Shown here piece by piece: positions 51,306 to 62,662 of a stretch of 64,000 nt of DNA (within the stretch, counting starts at the first letter, position 1; every line of letters begins with the position of its first letter). The position numbers and the translations under genes are program-made. The DNA is from Viridibacillus arenosi (lineage in GTDB: Bacteria; Bacillota; Bacilli; Bacillales_A; Planococcaceae), in contig NZ_MSPW01000009.1 in the NCBI RefSeq assembly GCF_001955655.1, positions 1-64,000 on the forward strand. The letters are read 5' to 3'. A model generated the notes under the pieces. That model searched no databases, was not told the origin of the DNA, and saw only the letters and a list, made by a program, of their open reading frames with translations.

Positions 51306-52439
51306 TCAATTTTCATAACACTTTGCAAGGAATTCACTATGCAATAATTGTAAGATAATAGCTTCTTTTGTTGAAGAATGAATGGAACGGACACCCAATT
51401 TTTTCAATAACAAAATATAGTGAAGAATCGCATCTTTCCCTCGCTCATCTTGAAAATAATCCGGATTATTTAAGATAAATATCGCAATAACCTCATCATC
51501 CACTTGTAATATACTAATTTGACAATCTTGTAGAAAGAATAATAATGTTGCTTGCCATTCTGCAATGTAGACATCAATATATTGAGCGTTTCGAACAGGC
51601 AAGCCAATGAATAAAGGTAATTGGTCAAGTCTCATACGCGCACCGTAACAGCCTTTTAAGAGCAGATCCTGAACCCCTTTCCTACTTAAGTAGAAACGTT
51701 GACGTAAAAAACGCTGGCGGATATGCAAATGGAATCTCCAATAATGAGTGAATTCCTCCTTTGTAGGCTCTTTTAAATGCAAAAATGGAAAATATTGATG
51801 TGCAATCGGTAACTGTTGGACCTTGGCGATAAAGCGATACCCATGTATGAACAATAGATGAGAAAAATAAATAAACTTCGCTGTAGTAGGATTGTAAGTA
51901 AGAAGGGTTGATCCGTGTTGGGGATGACGTGTGATAAATTGCTGACGAAATGGAGAGATTTGAACAAGTTGAATACGTGTAGGTTTTTGCTGCTTAAAAT
52001 TAGGGGTTTTAAGAAGCCATATAGGAACTATACTTGCATTTAAATATCCTTTAGTACGTGCTTGTACAACTTCAATAGGTATATTGCTACACTGAAATTC
52101 AATCGCATATTGCTCATTTTTAGTTGTTACTAGTAAATCCGGCCGCTGCGACAAGTTCTTTATAAAAGGCTCCAGTTGAACAGTTAATCCTTTGTTTTCA
52201 AAAAAACAATAAAGTTGTTGTTTACCTATTAAATGTTCTTTTGACTCACCATCCGAAAATAACTGTGGACAATTTGAATCCTTTTTGTGTGCAAAATGAG
52301 GAACAACAATTTCACCTATTCGAAGCTGTAACTCTTCTTTACATTGCGGACAAAAAAACTGATGGGTTCTCCTTAACTGTTTTAGCTTTTCTCTAGTATG
52401 TGATGCAGACAATATAAATAGTTCATTATTTGCTGTCAT
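51306..52439 (-). CDS. coiA: Competence protein CoiA
   Basis: 377 residues from ATG 52439, or 381 if ATT at 52451 is used. The ATT is favoured by spacing: AGGAGGTG (52457-52464) ends six to seven bases before it, and CoiA proteins begin ML(T/S)A, which here reads ATT TTA TCT GCA. The ATG is about 20 bases from the ribosome site. The N-terminal zinc-ribbon FFCPQCKEELQLR...HFAHKK...CPQ is intact. A restriction-like nuclease core follows (LEPFIKNLSQRPDLLV, YAIEFQCSNIPIEV). CoiA helps process recombination intermediates during natural transformation. Confidence 0.9.
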   Translation of the reverse strand: MTANNELFILSASHTREKLKQLRRTHQFFCPQCKEELQLRIGEIVVPHFAHKKDSNCPQLFSDGESKEHLIGKQQLYCFFENKGLTVQLEPFIKNLSQRPDLLVTTKNEQYAIEFQCSNIPIEVVQARTKGYLNASIVPIWLLKTPNFKQQKPTRIQLVQISPFRQQFITRHPQHGSTLLTYNPTTAKFIYFSHLLFIHGYRFIAKVQQLPIAHQYFPFLHLKEPTKEEFTHYWRFHLHIRQRFLRQRFYLSRKGVQDLLLKGCYGARMRLDQLPLFIGLPVRNAQYIDVYIAEWQATLLFFLQDCQISILQVDDEVIAIFILNNPDYFQDERGKDAILHYILLLKKLGVRSIHSSTKEAIILQLLHSEFLAKCYEN

Positions 52440-52539
52440 TGCAGATAAAATACAAACACCTCCTATTTTTATCCATTCTATTAATATATGGTATAAATTG
52501 CAAGAAAAAAATCCCCCGGGATTCGGAGGATTTTCACTG

Positions 52540-53211
52540 TCATTTAACAAAATACTTTATAACTGTATCAAAGCAGTCTTTTTCCATTAATGCTTTACCG
52601 TATTCTTGAAGAATGTGGATTGTTACCTCAGCATCCGTGGAAAATTCAGTAATAACACTGAAAATGTCCTCAGCTTCATCATGTAAAACCTCTTCATTAA
52701 AACGGATGTGTAAATAGTAGTTACCTTCCCATTGATACAACGCATTATGGAATAGTGACGTCTCTTGTATTTTTTGCGCAAGAGGAATAATATCATCAAA
52801 TTCCTGTAATTTAAAGATAAAATCGGAGTCTTCATCGATTGTACTGTTTACAAGATCTTCAAAATCGTCAAATTCATGCGCTTTTGGCTCATCGCCACCA
52901 AATGCGGATGACATCATTCTTTGTTTATCTTCTATATCGAAGGGCGGTTCGATATGCTGACCGTCCTTATAAATTTTAGCATGTGTGATAGTCAGTTCAA
53001 GGCCATTCTCTTGAACTATCACTTGGATCCATAATGGTCCTTCAACTTCAAAATATTCTTCGTCATTTATTTCATCCATCATAGACCAGAAGAGTTCTTC
53101 GCTTTTTTCCCGGTTATACCATACTTCATCTTTCGTGAATCCACGTTCTTCAATGTCATGATAAGAAATGAAGAGTTTAAGTGTATTCTCATTTATGCGT
53201 TCGATGTCCAT
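52540..53211 (-). CDS. mecA: Adaptor protein MecA
   Basis: 223 residues from ATG 53211 (GAAGGGAG upstream). It starts MDIERINENTLKLFISYHDIEERGF, the highly conserved substrate-binding N-domain. An acidic linker (about 100-130, DEPKAHEFDDFEDLVNSTIDEDSD) leads to the C-domain that activates ClpC (DIIPLAQKIQETSLFHNALYQWEGNYYLHIRF). In B. subtilis it targets ComK for ClpCP degradation and also controls sporulation genes. coiA lies downstream on the same strand, after a 90-bp gap. Confidence 0.95.
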   Translation of the reverse strand: MDIERINENTLKLFISYHDIEERGFTKDEVWYNREKSEELFWSMMDEINDEEYFEVEGPLWIQVIVQENGLELTITHAKIYKDGQHIEPPFDIEDKQRMMSSAFGGDEPKAHEFDDFEDLVNSTIDEDSDFIFKLQEFDDIIPLAQKIQETSLFHNALYQWEGNYYLHIRFNEEVLHDEAEDIFSVITEFSTDAEVTIHILQEYGKALMEKDCFDTVIKYFVK

Positions 53212-53628
53212 ATTACACAACTCCCTTCGGTCAATACTAACAGATGCATCGAGTCCACTTATGAACAAGTCTTTAAAATTTCTTGATAATACAGTGTCTA
53301 ATACTATTGTATGATGAGTTTGTTGAAAATGGAAAGGAAATAACTCGGAAAATTACAACAGTATATGAATTGTAGTAGACAAGGTATAGTAAATCAAGTC
53401 ATAACGCTTCTATGTATAGATGTACTATCCTCTTTTATATAGTAAATAATGAAAAAAATTTTTATGCATAAAAAAAAGCCAGTTGTGTAACACTTAACAA
53501 CAACTGGCTCTGAAGACATAATAGATAGATCGTTACGCATGAATCCTAACTAATCAATATACTTATTATACACATGTATACTGCTGACCAATTTGAGCGA
53601 GCATGCTACATGAAAATTGCTCTTATTA
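53212..53628. other. Intergenic, mecA promoter and spx terminator
   Basis: No gene seen; B. subtilis has yjbE here but nothing equivalent is recognisable. The spx terminator is at 53470-53509 and the mecA promoter should lie in 53212-53460. Confidence 0.5.
53470..53509 (-). terminator. Terminator of spx
   Basis: AGCCAGTTGT pairs with ACAACTGGCT (53477-53486, 53500-53509) and is followed by eight T on the minus strand. Confidence 0.9.
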
Positions 53629-54027
53629 TTAGTTAACCATCTTCTGTGCTTCTTGTAATTGATAAGCACGAACTTTACGAGGTAAGAAACGACGAATTTC
53701 ATCTTCGTTATACCCAACTTGTAAACGTTTTTCGTCTAAAATAATCGGACGTCGTAAAAGCCCTGGATGTTCTTGGATTAACTCATAAAGACGTTGTAAC
53801 GGTAAAGTTTCTACATCTACTTTTAATTTTTGGAAAATTTTAGAACGAGTTGAGATGATTTCGTCTGTACCATCCTCAGTCATGCGTAAAATTTCTTTTA
53901 TTTCACTTATGCTTAAAGGCTCCGCGAAAATATTTCTTTCTGTATATGGAATATCATGTTCTTCTAACCATGCTTTTGCTTTTCTACAAGATGTACAACT
54001 GGGTGAAGTAAATAATGTCACCATCAT
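53629..54027 (-). CDS. spx: Transcriptional regulator Spx
   Basis: 132 residues from ATG 54027 (or 131 from the next ATG); AAAGGAT lies ten bases upstream. Nearly every Spx landmark is present: redox pair C10/C13 in PSCTSCRKA (counted from the second Met), the [20 protein letters not shown] segment, and [20 protein letters not shown] with the RNA-polymerase-contact region. It binds the alpha C-terminal domain of RNA polymerase to turn on thiol-stress genes, and is destroyed by ClpXP with YjbH, encoded 5 kb away. The ~450 bp upstream suggests several promoters, as in B. subtilis. Confidence 0.95.
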   Translation of the reverse strand: MMVTLFTSPSCTSCRKAKAWLEEHDIPYTERNIFAEPLSISEIKEILRMTEDGTDEIISTRSKIFQKLKVDVETLPLQRLYELIQEHPGLLRRPIILDEKRLQVGYNEDEIRRFLPRKVRAYQLQEAQKMVN

Positions 54028-54473
54028 ATAAAACACATCCTTTCAAAATGTGTAGCGAATATAATAACATTCCTAAATTAGAATGACTTTAAAAAAAGAA
54101 CTGTAAGCATATTATACAACATTTTGTCCAATTTGAATATATGCTATTAAGAAAAATTTCCATTGTAAGTTATGACCGTTTTTTCTATCAATTCATGTTT
54201 TTCCATAAAGGTTAGACCACTTTATTACGCGTATATATGTAGTATCCCCAAAAATGCCGTGCGATAAACTTATTAATTCAAATAAATATTCTCATTTAGA
54301 ATCTCTATATTGAAAAAATATATATTATATTTATACTAATTATACGTTCAATCTGTAAAAAAAGTTTCAATTTTAGATAAATTTCATTATGTAAATTTGA
54401 CAAAATACAAAACTGCCCCTTTAATCAACTAATTTCATTGACTAAAGAGGCAGCCTTTAATTAAACATAATGA
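54028..54473. other. Intergenic region upstream of spx with the opp terminator
   Basis: About 445 bp without an ORF; AT-rich. Contains the opp terminator (54408-54455) and the spx promoter region. Confidence 0.5.
54408..54455 (-). terminator. Terminator of the opp operon
   Basis: CTGCCTCTTTAGTCAA pairs with TTGATTAAAGGGGCAG on the minus strand, followed by TTTTGTATTTTG. Confidence 0.8.
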
Positions 54474-55418
54474 TTAGTTATTTGCATGTTGTGATTGTAA
54501 TACTTCAAATTCTGCTTTAGAGCAATAGACGAAATGTCCGGGACGTACTTCTCGCATTGTTACATCCTCGCCCTCTTTATAATTATGCGATTTTGGATCG
54601 TATGTTATACGCACACGATTACGCTCGTAATCAGGGTCTGGAAGTGGAATAGCTGATAGTAGTGATTGTGTATAGGGATGCATAGGATATTTGTAAAGAT
54701 CCTCTGCGGGTGCAAGTTCTACTAATTTACCAAAATACATTACACCGATTCGATCAGAAATATATTTAACCATTGATAGATCATGAGCGATAAATAAGTA
54801 GGTTAAGCCTTTTTCTTCTTGTAACTCCTTTAATAGGTTAACCACTTGCGCTTGAATTGACACATCTAATGCAGAAATTGGTTCATCTGCAATGATGAAT
54901 TCTGGTTCTACTGCTAGAGCACGAGCAATTCCTAATCGCTGACGTTGACCACCCGAGAATTCATGTGGATAGCGGTTAGCATGTTCTTTGTTTAAGCCTA
55001 CTGTTTCTAATAATTGATAAACTCGTTCTTGACGTTCTTTTGCGTTTTTTACAAGACCGTGAATATCTAAACCTTCTGCGATGATGTCCATTACTTTCAT
55101 ACGTGGATTTAATGATGCATACGGATCTTGGAAAATCATTTGCATTTTGCGGTTAAATGACTTTAGTTCCGTTTTAGATTTACGACCATGGACATTTACA
55201 CCATCATAAAGAACTTCTCCGTCAGTGGCATCATATAGGCGGATAATCGTACGACCTGTCGTAGATTTCCCACAACCTGACTCCCCTACTAATCCTAAAG
55301 TTTCTCCTTTATAAATATCAAATGTAATATCATCGATGGCTTTAACTTCATTTGATTTTCCAGGATTGAAGTATTGTTTTAAATTTTTGATTTCTAAAAG
55401 TTTCTTTTGTATTTTCAT
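54474..55418 (-). CDS. oppF: Oligopeptide ABC transporter ATP-binding protein OppF
   Basis: 314 residues. Walker [14 protein letters not shown] (about 45-57), ABC signature [15 protein letters not shown], Walker [13 protein letters not shown] and switch His in LFIAHDLSM. The C-terminal oligopeptide-transporter extension contains [18 protein letters not shown]. It forms the ATPase heterodimer with OppD. Its start overlaps the oppD stop by four bases. Confidence 0.95.
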   Translation of the reverse strand: MKIQKKLLEIKNLKQYFNPGKSNEVKAIDDITFDIYKGETLGLVGESGCGKSTTGRTIIRLYDATDGEVLYDGVNVHGRKSKTELKSFNRKMQMIFQDPYASLNPRMKVMDIIAEGLDIHGLVKNAKERQERVYQLLETVGLNKEHANRYPHEFSGGQRQRLGIARALAVEPEFIIADEPISALDVSIQAQVVNLLKELQEEKGLTYLFIAHDLSMVKYISDRIGVMYFGKLVELAPAEDLYKYPMHPYTQSLLSAIPLPDPDYERNRVRITYDPKSHNYKEGEDVTMREVRPGHFVYCSKAEFEVLQSQHANN

Positions 55419-56482
55419 TTTAAAATACCTCCATTAGCACTTTCGTAATAGCGGCTATTAGTGAATCGTTTCATTCTTTCAATAATTGTAGCAGGTGGTG
55501 TCACTTCTGGAGCATCTGGGTGTAATAACCAAGTAGCCGCATAATGAGTATCACTTACTTTAAAGAATGGTGGCGTTTCTTCCAAATCGATTTGCATAGC
55601 ATATTCACTACGAAGCGCAAAGGCATCCCCTTTTGGTGGATTCAATAAATCTGGTGGCGTGCCTGGAATTGCATACAGTTTCTCTTCCTGCACATCTAAT
55701 GAAGGCATAGAACTTAGAAGCCCCCAAGTATATGGATGCTGTGGATTGTAGAATATTTCATCTACTGTACCAATTTCAACAATTTTACCACTGTACATAA
55801 CAGCTACACGATCAGCCACATTTGCTACAACACCAAGGTCATGCGTGATGAAAATAATAGATGTATCGATTTTCTTTTGTAGATCTTTCATCAGTTCAAG
55901 AATTTGAGCTTGAATTGTAACGTCTAGTGCAGTTGTCGGTTCATCAGCAATTAAAACTTTTGGGTTACATGCTAATGCAATTGCAATTACGATTCGTTGA
56001 CGTTGACCACCTGAAAATTGATGTGGATATTGTTTCATACGTTGCTCTGGTTGCGGCATACCTACTAGTTTTAATAGATCAATGGCAATTTTTCGAGCTT
56101 CTGATTTTGCTACATTTTGATGTTTTAAAATCGGCTCCATTATTTGTTTACCAATTGTCATCGTTGGATTCAAAGATGTCATCGGATCTTGGAAAATCAT
56201 CGAGATATCTTTCCCGCGAATTTTCTGCATTTCTTTATCAGTTAACTTCGTTAAATCTTTTCCATTAAATAAAATCTGACCATTTTTGAATTCCGAACTA
56301 GATTCAGGGAGTAGACGCATAATAGCTTTAGTCGTAACCGATTTACCTGAACCTGATTCCCCAACGATTGCTAGTGTTTCTCCTTTTTTCAAATCGAAGT
56401 TCACACCACGAATCGCTTTCACTTCACCAGCAAATGTGTGGAAAGAAAGCTCAAGATTTTTTACTTCAAGTATTTTCTCCAT
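55415..56482 (-). CDS. oppD: Oligopeptide ABC transporter ATP-binding protein OppD
   Basis: 355 residues. Walker [14 protein letters not shown] (about 40-52), signature [15 protein letters not shown], Walker [13 protein letters not shown], and switch His in IFITHDLGV. The C-terminal part has the [36 protein letters not shown] region, where Cys residues that bind an Fe-S cluster in some Opp/Dpp ATPases would lie; none is visible here. Translationally coupled to oppF. Confidence 0.95.
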   Translation of the reverse strand: MEKILEVKNLELSFHTFAGEVKAIRGVNFDLKKGETLAIVGESGSGKSVTTKAIMRLLPESSSEFKNGQILFNGKDLTKLTDKEMQKIRGKDISMIFQDPMTSLNPTMTIGKQIMEPILKHQNVAKSEARKIAIDLLKLVGMPQPEQRMKQYPHQFSGGQRQRIVIAIALACNPKVLIADEPTTALDVTIQAQILELMKDLQKKIDTSIIFITHDLGVVANVADRVAVMYSGKIVEIGTVDEIFYNPQHPYTWGLLSSMPSLDVQEEKLYAIPGTPPDLLNPPKGDAFALRSEYAMQIDLEETPPFFKVSDTHYAATWLLHPDAPEVTPPATIIERMKRFTNSRYYESANGGILK

Positions 56483-56498
56483 AACTGCTTTCCCCCTA

Positions 56499-57518
56499 TT
56501 AATCTTTCATTTTTGGATCAAGTGCATCACGTAGACCATCACCAATTAAGTTAAAAGCAATCATTAATAGACTTATAATTGCTGCTGGAATAGCTAAAAT
56601 ATGAGGTTGGAACTGTATTAGCTTGTAACCATCATTAATTAAAGTACCCAAAGATGCGTCTGGTGATTGTAACCCTAATCCGATAAAACTTAAAAATGCT
56701 TCAAAGAATATCGCACTAGGAATTGTAAACATTGTGTTAATAATGATAACCGCCATAACATTTGGCAATAAATGTTTTTTAATTATACGCCCATTACTTG
56801 CTCCTAAAGTTCTAGCCGCAAGTACGAACTCTTGGTTTTTAAATTTCAATACTTGTCCTCGAACAATACGAGACATACCAATCCATCCAGTAATTGAAAT
56901 GGCAATAATAATGGCCACAATACCCGGATCCATTACAAGAATCATTAAAATAACAACAATCAGTGTCGGTATTCCATATAAAATTTCAACAATACGTTGC
57001 ATCGCATCGTCAACACGACCACCATAAAATGCCGAAATACCACCGTAAGCTACACCAATAACCATATCAATTACAGCTGCAACAAGTGCAATTAGTAATG
57101 AAATTTGAGTACCTTTCCAGACACGTGAGAACATATCACGCCCAAGTCCGTCTGTACCAAACCAATAGTAAGTATCAACGTTTTTCATTTCATACAAATT
57201 GACTTCTTGACCACCCATATTACCCGTACCATCAAAGATTCCCAACTTTTCTAAACCAGGTACTTTTGGAGGTAAATTTGCATGAGTTATTTCTTGCGTT
57301 TCAAAGTCATGCGGGCTAATCATCGGTCCGATAAATGACATCAGAATGATGAATAATAGTACAAATATACTCACTACAGCTGCTTTATTTTTTCGTATAC
57401 GTAACCAAGCATCCTGCCAGAAACTTAAAGATGGTTTAGAAATTTTCTCAGAGTGACTGCCATCCATGTGCACGTGTTTAAAAGCTTCAGGTGGTAATTT
57501 ACGATATTCATTTGTCAT
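56499..57518 (-). CDS. oppC: Oligopeptide ABC transporter permease OppC
   Basis: 339 residues. A long cytoplasmic N-terminus, one helix at about 42-62, an extracytoplasmic loop (QEITHANLPPKVPGLEKLGIFDGTGN), then five helices. The EAA motif that contacts the ATPases is AARTLGASNGRIIKKHLLPN. N-terminal WLRIRKNKAAVVS is typical of OppC/DppC. The ATG overlaps the oppB stop by one base. Confidence 0.95.
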   Translation of the reverse strand: MTNEYRKLPPEAFKHVHMDGSHSEKISKPSLSFWQDAWLRIRKNKAAVVSIFVLLFIILMSFIGPMISPHDFETQEITHANLPPKVPGLEKLGIFDGTGNMGGQEVNLYEMKNVDTYYWFGTDGLGRDMFSRVWKGTQISLLIALVAAVIDMVIGVAYGGISAFYGGRVDDAMQRIVEILYGIPTLIVVILMILVMDPGIVAIIIAISITGWIGMSRIVRGQVLKFKNQEFVLAARTLGASNGRIIKKHLLPNVMAVIIINTMFTIPSAIFFEAFLSFIGLGLQSPDASLGTLINDGYKLIQFQPHILAIPAAIISLLMIAFNLIGDGLRDALDPKMKD

Positions 57519-58450
57519 TATTTATTACCTCCTGTTAAACGGATACGTGGATCTACAATGCCATATAAAATATCAACAATGAAAATAACTAAAATCAATA
57601 GTACAGAAAAGAACATTGTTGTTCCCATTATTAAGGAATAATCACTAGAATTAATCGCTTTAACGAATTGTTCACCAATACCAGGAATAGCAAAGATTTG
57701 TTCAACTACAAGAGAACCTGTTACTAAACCTGCTGCTAAAGGACCCATTACTGTTATTAATGGAATTAATGCATTACGAAATGCATGCTTAAATGCAATT
57801 TCAAGGCCGCTAGCACCTTTAGCTTTTGCTAGAGTAATATAGTCAGTTCCCAATACTTCTATCATTTCTGTTCGAATGAAACGAGCTGATGTCGCTAGAG
57901 GACCCATGGCTAATGCAATTGTCGGCAAAATACTAGATTGCCAGCCATTCTCCCATAATCCAACGGGAAGGAATCCTCCCTTAACACCAATCCAATATTG
58001 TAGTAATGAAGCAAATACGAATGAAGGGATGGAGATACCAAATATCGCGATTAACGTACTGCCGTAATCCCATACAGTATTTTGCCTTAAAGCTGCAATC
58101 ATCCCTAAAATAATACCGCCTATAGTACCGAGTATAAGCGCTTGAATACCTAAAAGGAATGAAGGACCAGCACGGTTAATAATTAATTCTGTAACGTTTG
58201 CACCTTTAAATTGATAAGAAACGCCAAAATCAAGTTGTACCATCTTTTTCATATATATTCCATACTGAACTGGAAGCGGTTTATCTAATCCATATTTTGC
58301 TTCCACCGCAGCTAACTGTTCGTGGGTTAGTTTAGGTGAGCTAGCTATAGGGGAACCCGGCAACATCTTCATCAAGAAGAACGTAAATGTTGCAATCAGG
58401 AATAATGTTAGTATCATATACAATACTCGTTTTAAAATGTACTTTGCCAT
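57518..58450 (-). CDS. oppB: Oligopeptide ABC transporter permease OppB
   Basis: 310 residues from ATG 58450, preceded by AGGAGGTGCAAG; the frame is open 42 bases further upstream but without a ribosome site. MAKYILKRVLYMILTLFLIATFTFFLMKMLPGSP is the classical OppB start. Six helices in total and EAA loop TLAKAKGASGLEIAFKHAFRNALIP. First permease gene after oppA, with a hairpin in between that may reduce read-through. Confidence 0.95.
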   Translation of the reverse strand: MAKYILKRVLYMILTLFLIATFTFFLMKMLPGSPIASSPKLTHEQLAAVEAKYGLDKPLPVQYGIYMKKMVQLDFGVSYQFKGANVTELIINRAGPSFLLGIQALILGTIGGIILGMIAALRQNTVWDYGSTLIAIFGISIPSFVFASLLQYWIGVKGGFLPVGLWENGWQSSILPTIALAMGPLATSARFIRTEMIEVLGTDYITLAKAKGASGLEIAFKHAFRNALIPLITVMGPLAAGLVTGSLVVEQIFAIPGIGEQFVKAINSSDYSLIMGTTMFFSVLLILVIFIVDILYGIVDPRIRLTGGNK

Positions 58451-58584
58451 TCTTGCACCTCCTAAAATAGTGGTCGTAACTATGGAACTCATAGAAATAT
58501 CTCAATTAGAAAATTCTTTCCTTTGTAAATGTTGTTATTAACAAAACCCTTAGTAGCATGATTTTCCAATTAGTTAATATCTGA

Positions 58585-58627
58585 TTAAAAAGAGAGTATA
58601 TGGCTTAAAATCAACCACATACTCTCC
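58585..58627 (-). terminator. Attenuating hairpin between oppA and oppB
   Basis: GAGAGTAT pairs with ATACTCTC (minus strand, 58591-58626) and is followed by TTTTTAAT. Such a leaky terminator is the usual way to make more binding protein than permease. Confidence 0.75.
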
Positions 58628-58668
58628 CTATTCAGGGTTTTAGCATAATCTCATAAAATTGAATACTA

Positions 58669-60366
58669 TTATTTACCTGAGATATATGTCCATTTATAAC
58701 TATATTGAGCACCAAAGTTATGTTTCACTAAACCTTTAACATAAGGTTTTTGAAGTGCCATAGTACCACGTTGATAAATAGGTGCAAGCGCTGCATCTTC
58801 TTCAATCAATGTTTTTTCTGCATCTGCCATTGCTTTCCAACGTTTTGCTGGCTCAGTTGCATAAATTGTTTGAGCATCTGTTACTAATTTATCGTACTTT
58901 TCAGATGCATAGCTCATATTGTTTTGTTGACTATCTGATAACCATAAATTTAAGAATGTGTATGGATCTTGGAAGTCTGGAGCCCAACCTGCAACTTGGA
59001 TATCGTAATCTTGTTTAGAATTCAAATCAACACGTACTAAGAAAGGAACTTCTTTTAGTTTAATACTTAAACCAGGTAGATTTTTTTCTAATTGGTTTTT
59101 CAAGTACTCGTCCATTTTTTTAGCTAAGTCACTATCATCGCCTAAGAAGTCTAATTCAAGTTTGTCGGTTCCAAGTTCTTTAAGACCTTTTTCCCAATAT
59201 GATTTAGCTTCTTCAAGGTTGTATTTGTTCATATCTCCGTTTACTTCACGGAAGTCTTTACCCTCTTCATCAAATGTGAATTCAGCTGGAATTAGGTAGT
59301 TAGCTTCGAATGAACCATTAGCTAATACTGCTTTAGTTAAATCTTCTTTGTTGAAAGCCATAGAAATTGCTTTACGAATGTTTACATTTGCAAGAGCTGT
59401 ATCTGTTTTACCATCACGTTTTTGGTTTAATTTCAAGTAGAAAGGTGAAGATTCAACGTCTTTCACTACATCTGGATTGTCAGCATATTGCATTGCAAAT
59501 TCACCTGATAGTCCTGCACGGTCTTTTTTACCAGAAGTGTAAAGATTTAATTGAGTCTGAACTTCCTTCACTACGTCAACATTGATTGTGTCTAGTTTTA
59601 CATTATCTTTGTCCCAGTAGTTATCATTTTTAGTATATTTCCAAGTTAATCCTGTTCCATCCCAGCCTTCAAGAACGAATGGACCATTGTATAAAGTTGT
59701 ATCTGAGTTTGAAGCGTATTTTTTACCTTGCGCTACTACGAATTCTTCTTTTTGTGGTAAGAATGTACTTAGTGAAATTAAAGACAAGAAATAAGGAACT
59801 GGTTTTTCAAGTGTAACTTCTAGTGTTTTTTCATCTAGAGCTTTTACACCAAGGTCAGCAGCTTTTGCTTTACCTTTACCAATTGCATTTGCGTTTTTAA
59901 CTACTCCATCCATCATATATGGACCATACTCAGATCCAGTTTTAGGATCAATTGCACGTTTCCATGCATATTCGAAGTCATTAGCAGTTACTGCAGAGCC
60001 ATCTGACCATTTAGCATCACGAATCTTAAATGTGTAAACTGTACCTTCTTTGTTTACTTTTGGTTCTTCAGCAGCCATCGCTGGAATTGGTAAGTTTTCT
60101 TGATTTAAACGATATAATCCTTCATTAACGTTGTTTAAAACGTTAGATCCTACTACATCTGTTACTAATACTGAGTCCATTGTTGGAATTTCAGCAGTTT
60201 CCATAACATTTAGTTCTTGAGTTGCATCAACACTACCTGAATTTTCTTTGCTACCACTACCAGATTCTTTGCTTGTATCTTTGTCATTTCCTGTGCCACA
60301 AGCAGCTAAGAAAACACTAAGAACAAGGATAAGACTTGATAGCCATACTAGTTTACTTTTCTTCAT
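58669..60366 (-). CDS. oppA: Oligopeptide-binding lipoprotein OppA
   Basis: 565 residues. Lipoprotein signal MKKSKLVWLSSLILVLSVFL with lipobox Cys 23 (LAACG), then a Ser/Gly/Lys-rich linker. Family-5 binding-protein features: ELNVMETAEIPTMDSVLVTDVVG, YTFKIRDAKWSDGSAVTANDFEYAWKRAIDPKTGSEY and VNIRKAISMAFNKEDLTKAV. It captures peptides for the OppBCDF importer, which in B. subtilis also takes up Phr signalling peptides. First gene of the operon; AAGGGGGATTAG precedes the ATG. Confidence 0.95.
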   Translation of the reverse strand: MKKSKLVWLSSLILVLSVFLAACGTGNDKDTSKESGSGSKENSGSVDATQELNVMETAEIPTMDSVLVTDVVGSNVLNNVNEGLYRLNQENLPIPAMAAEEPKVNKEGTVYTFKIRDAKWSDGSAVTANDFEYAWKRAIDPKTGSEYGPYMMDGVVKNANAIGKGKAKAADLGVKALDEKTLEVTLEKPVPYFLSLISLSTFLPQKEEFVVAQGKKYASNSDTTLYNGPFVLEGWDGTGLTWKYTKNDNYWDKDNVKLDTINVDVVKEVQTQLNLYTSGKKDRAGLSGEFAMQYADNPDVVKDVESSPFYLKLNQKRDGKTDTALANVNIRKAISMAFNKEDLTKAVLANGSFEANYLIPAEFTFDEEGKDFREVNGDMNKYNLEEAKSYWEKGLKELGTDKLELDFLGDDSDLAKKMDEYLKNQLEKNLPGLSIKLKEVPFLVRVDLNSKQDYDIQVAGWAPDFQDPYTFLNLWLSDSQQNNMSYASEKYDKLVTDAQTIYATEPAKRWKAMADAEKTLIEEDAALAPIYQRGTMALQKPYVKGLVKHNFGAQYSYKWTYISGK

Positions 60367-60613
60367 GTATAACTAATCCCCCTTGAATTTTCTGAAAAAT
60401 CATTACATTGCTAATTATACATATTCAAAAAAAGTTGTACAGTAACCTTTTGATAAAAATGTCTTTTTTTGACGTATACTTGATATTCAAATGTGATAAC
60501 ATCAGTATTTATCAGCACAAAGTTCTAATATTCTGAATATATAATGATGTGAAATTTCTTTGATTTTTCAACTTATTTCAACTAAAATGAATACAGAATT
60601 GGAGGTTATTAGC

Positions 60614-60955
60614 TTGAAAAAGAAAGGTATTCTCTTCTTAGCACTGCAATTTTTAATCGTGATCATCATGTTCTTCCAATATAAAATGCTAAGATTAATC
60701 GATTACATTAATATTTCATTTATCATAGGAGCTATTGTACTTTTTGTAGGACTCACCTCATATATTCTATCATCTGGATTTTTTGACATTTTCACGGTTA
60801 GTATGCGTAAGGTTTTTGTGAAGTCATCTAGATTAGAGGATGTTAAAAGTATGAGAGCCCCATCTGAAATTGTTTCAATGCCCTATTTGGGTATTTTACA
60901 AATCGGTGGAGCTACCATTATGATGATGTTCATTGCCCTTATTTTTTATTATTTG
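60614..60955 (+). CDS. DUF3899-like small membrane protein
   Basis: About 114 residues from TTG 60614, which follows TTGGAGG; the frame is open upstream but without a start signal. Three hydrophobic helices: FLALQFLIVIIMFF (about 6-22), ISFIIGAIVLFVGLTSYIL (about 30-52) and a C-terminal one (about 94-114). A polar stretch between helices 2 and 3 has MRKVFVKSSRLEDVKSMRAPSEI. It is like the DUF3899 family of Bacillales, of unknown function. It is divergent from oppA and upstream of the trpS leader. Confidence 0.75.
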
Positions 60956-61023
60956 TAATCTGTAAACGATTGCTTGATTTTTGGCTTGGTACTATATTAT
61001 AATCACACAAAGTAATATAGAAA

Positions 61024-62446
<1,423 letters not shown>

Positions 62447-62476
62447 ATTTCCTTTTCTAGTTTTTATTACTATATG

Positions 62477-62516
62477 AAAAAATGACTTCGTTATAACTAA
62501 CGAGGTCATTTTTTAT
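62477..62516 (+). terminator. Terminator downstream of trpS
   Basis: AATGACTTCGTTA (62481-62493) pairs with TAACGAGGTCATT (62498-62510), then TTTTTA. It lies in the promoter side of the small minus-strand gene. Confidence 0.75.
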
Positions 62517-62620
62517 ATAAAAATATGATGTTCTTACTAATTAATAATCTTTCACTTACTATAATGAAATACATCACTATTCCAGTAATCATTTAATTTA
62601 AACAACAAAATTGTATAGAT

Positions 62621-62649
62621 AAAAAACCACAGGGTATTCACCCTGTGGT
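62621..62649 (-). terminator. Terminator of the fabH-fabF operon
   Basis: ACCACAGGGT pairs with ACCCTGTGGT (62625-62648), followed by TTTTTTATC on the minus strand. Confidence 0.9.
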
Positions 62650-62662
62650 CATTTATAACTTA

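Noticed and set aside
56286-56534. 82-codon ORF antisense to oppD
   Set aside because: Lies wholly opposite a well-supported ATPase gene; codon pattern is that of a complementary-strand shadow.
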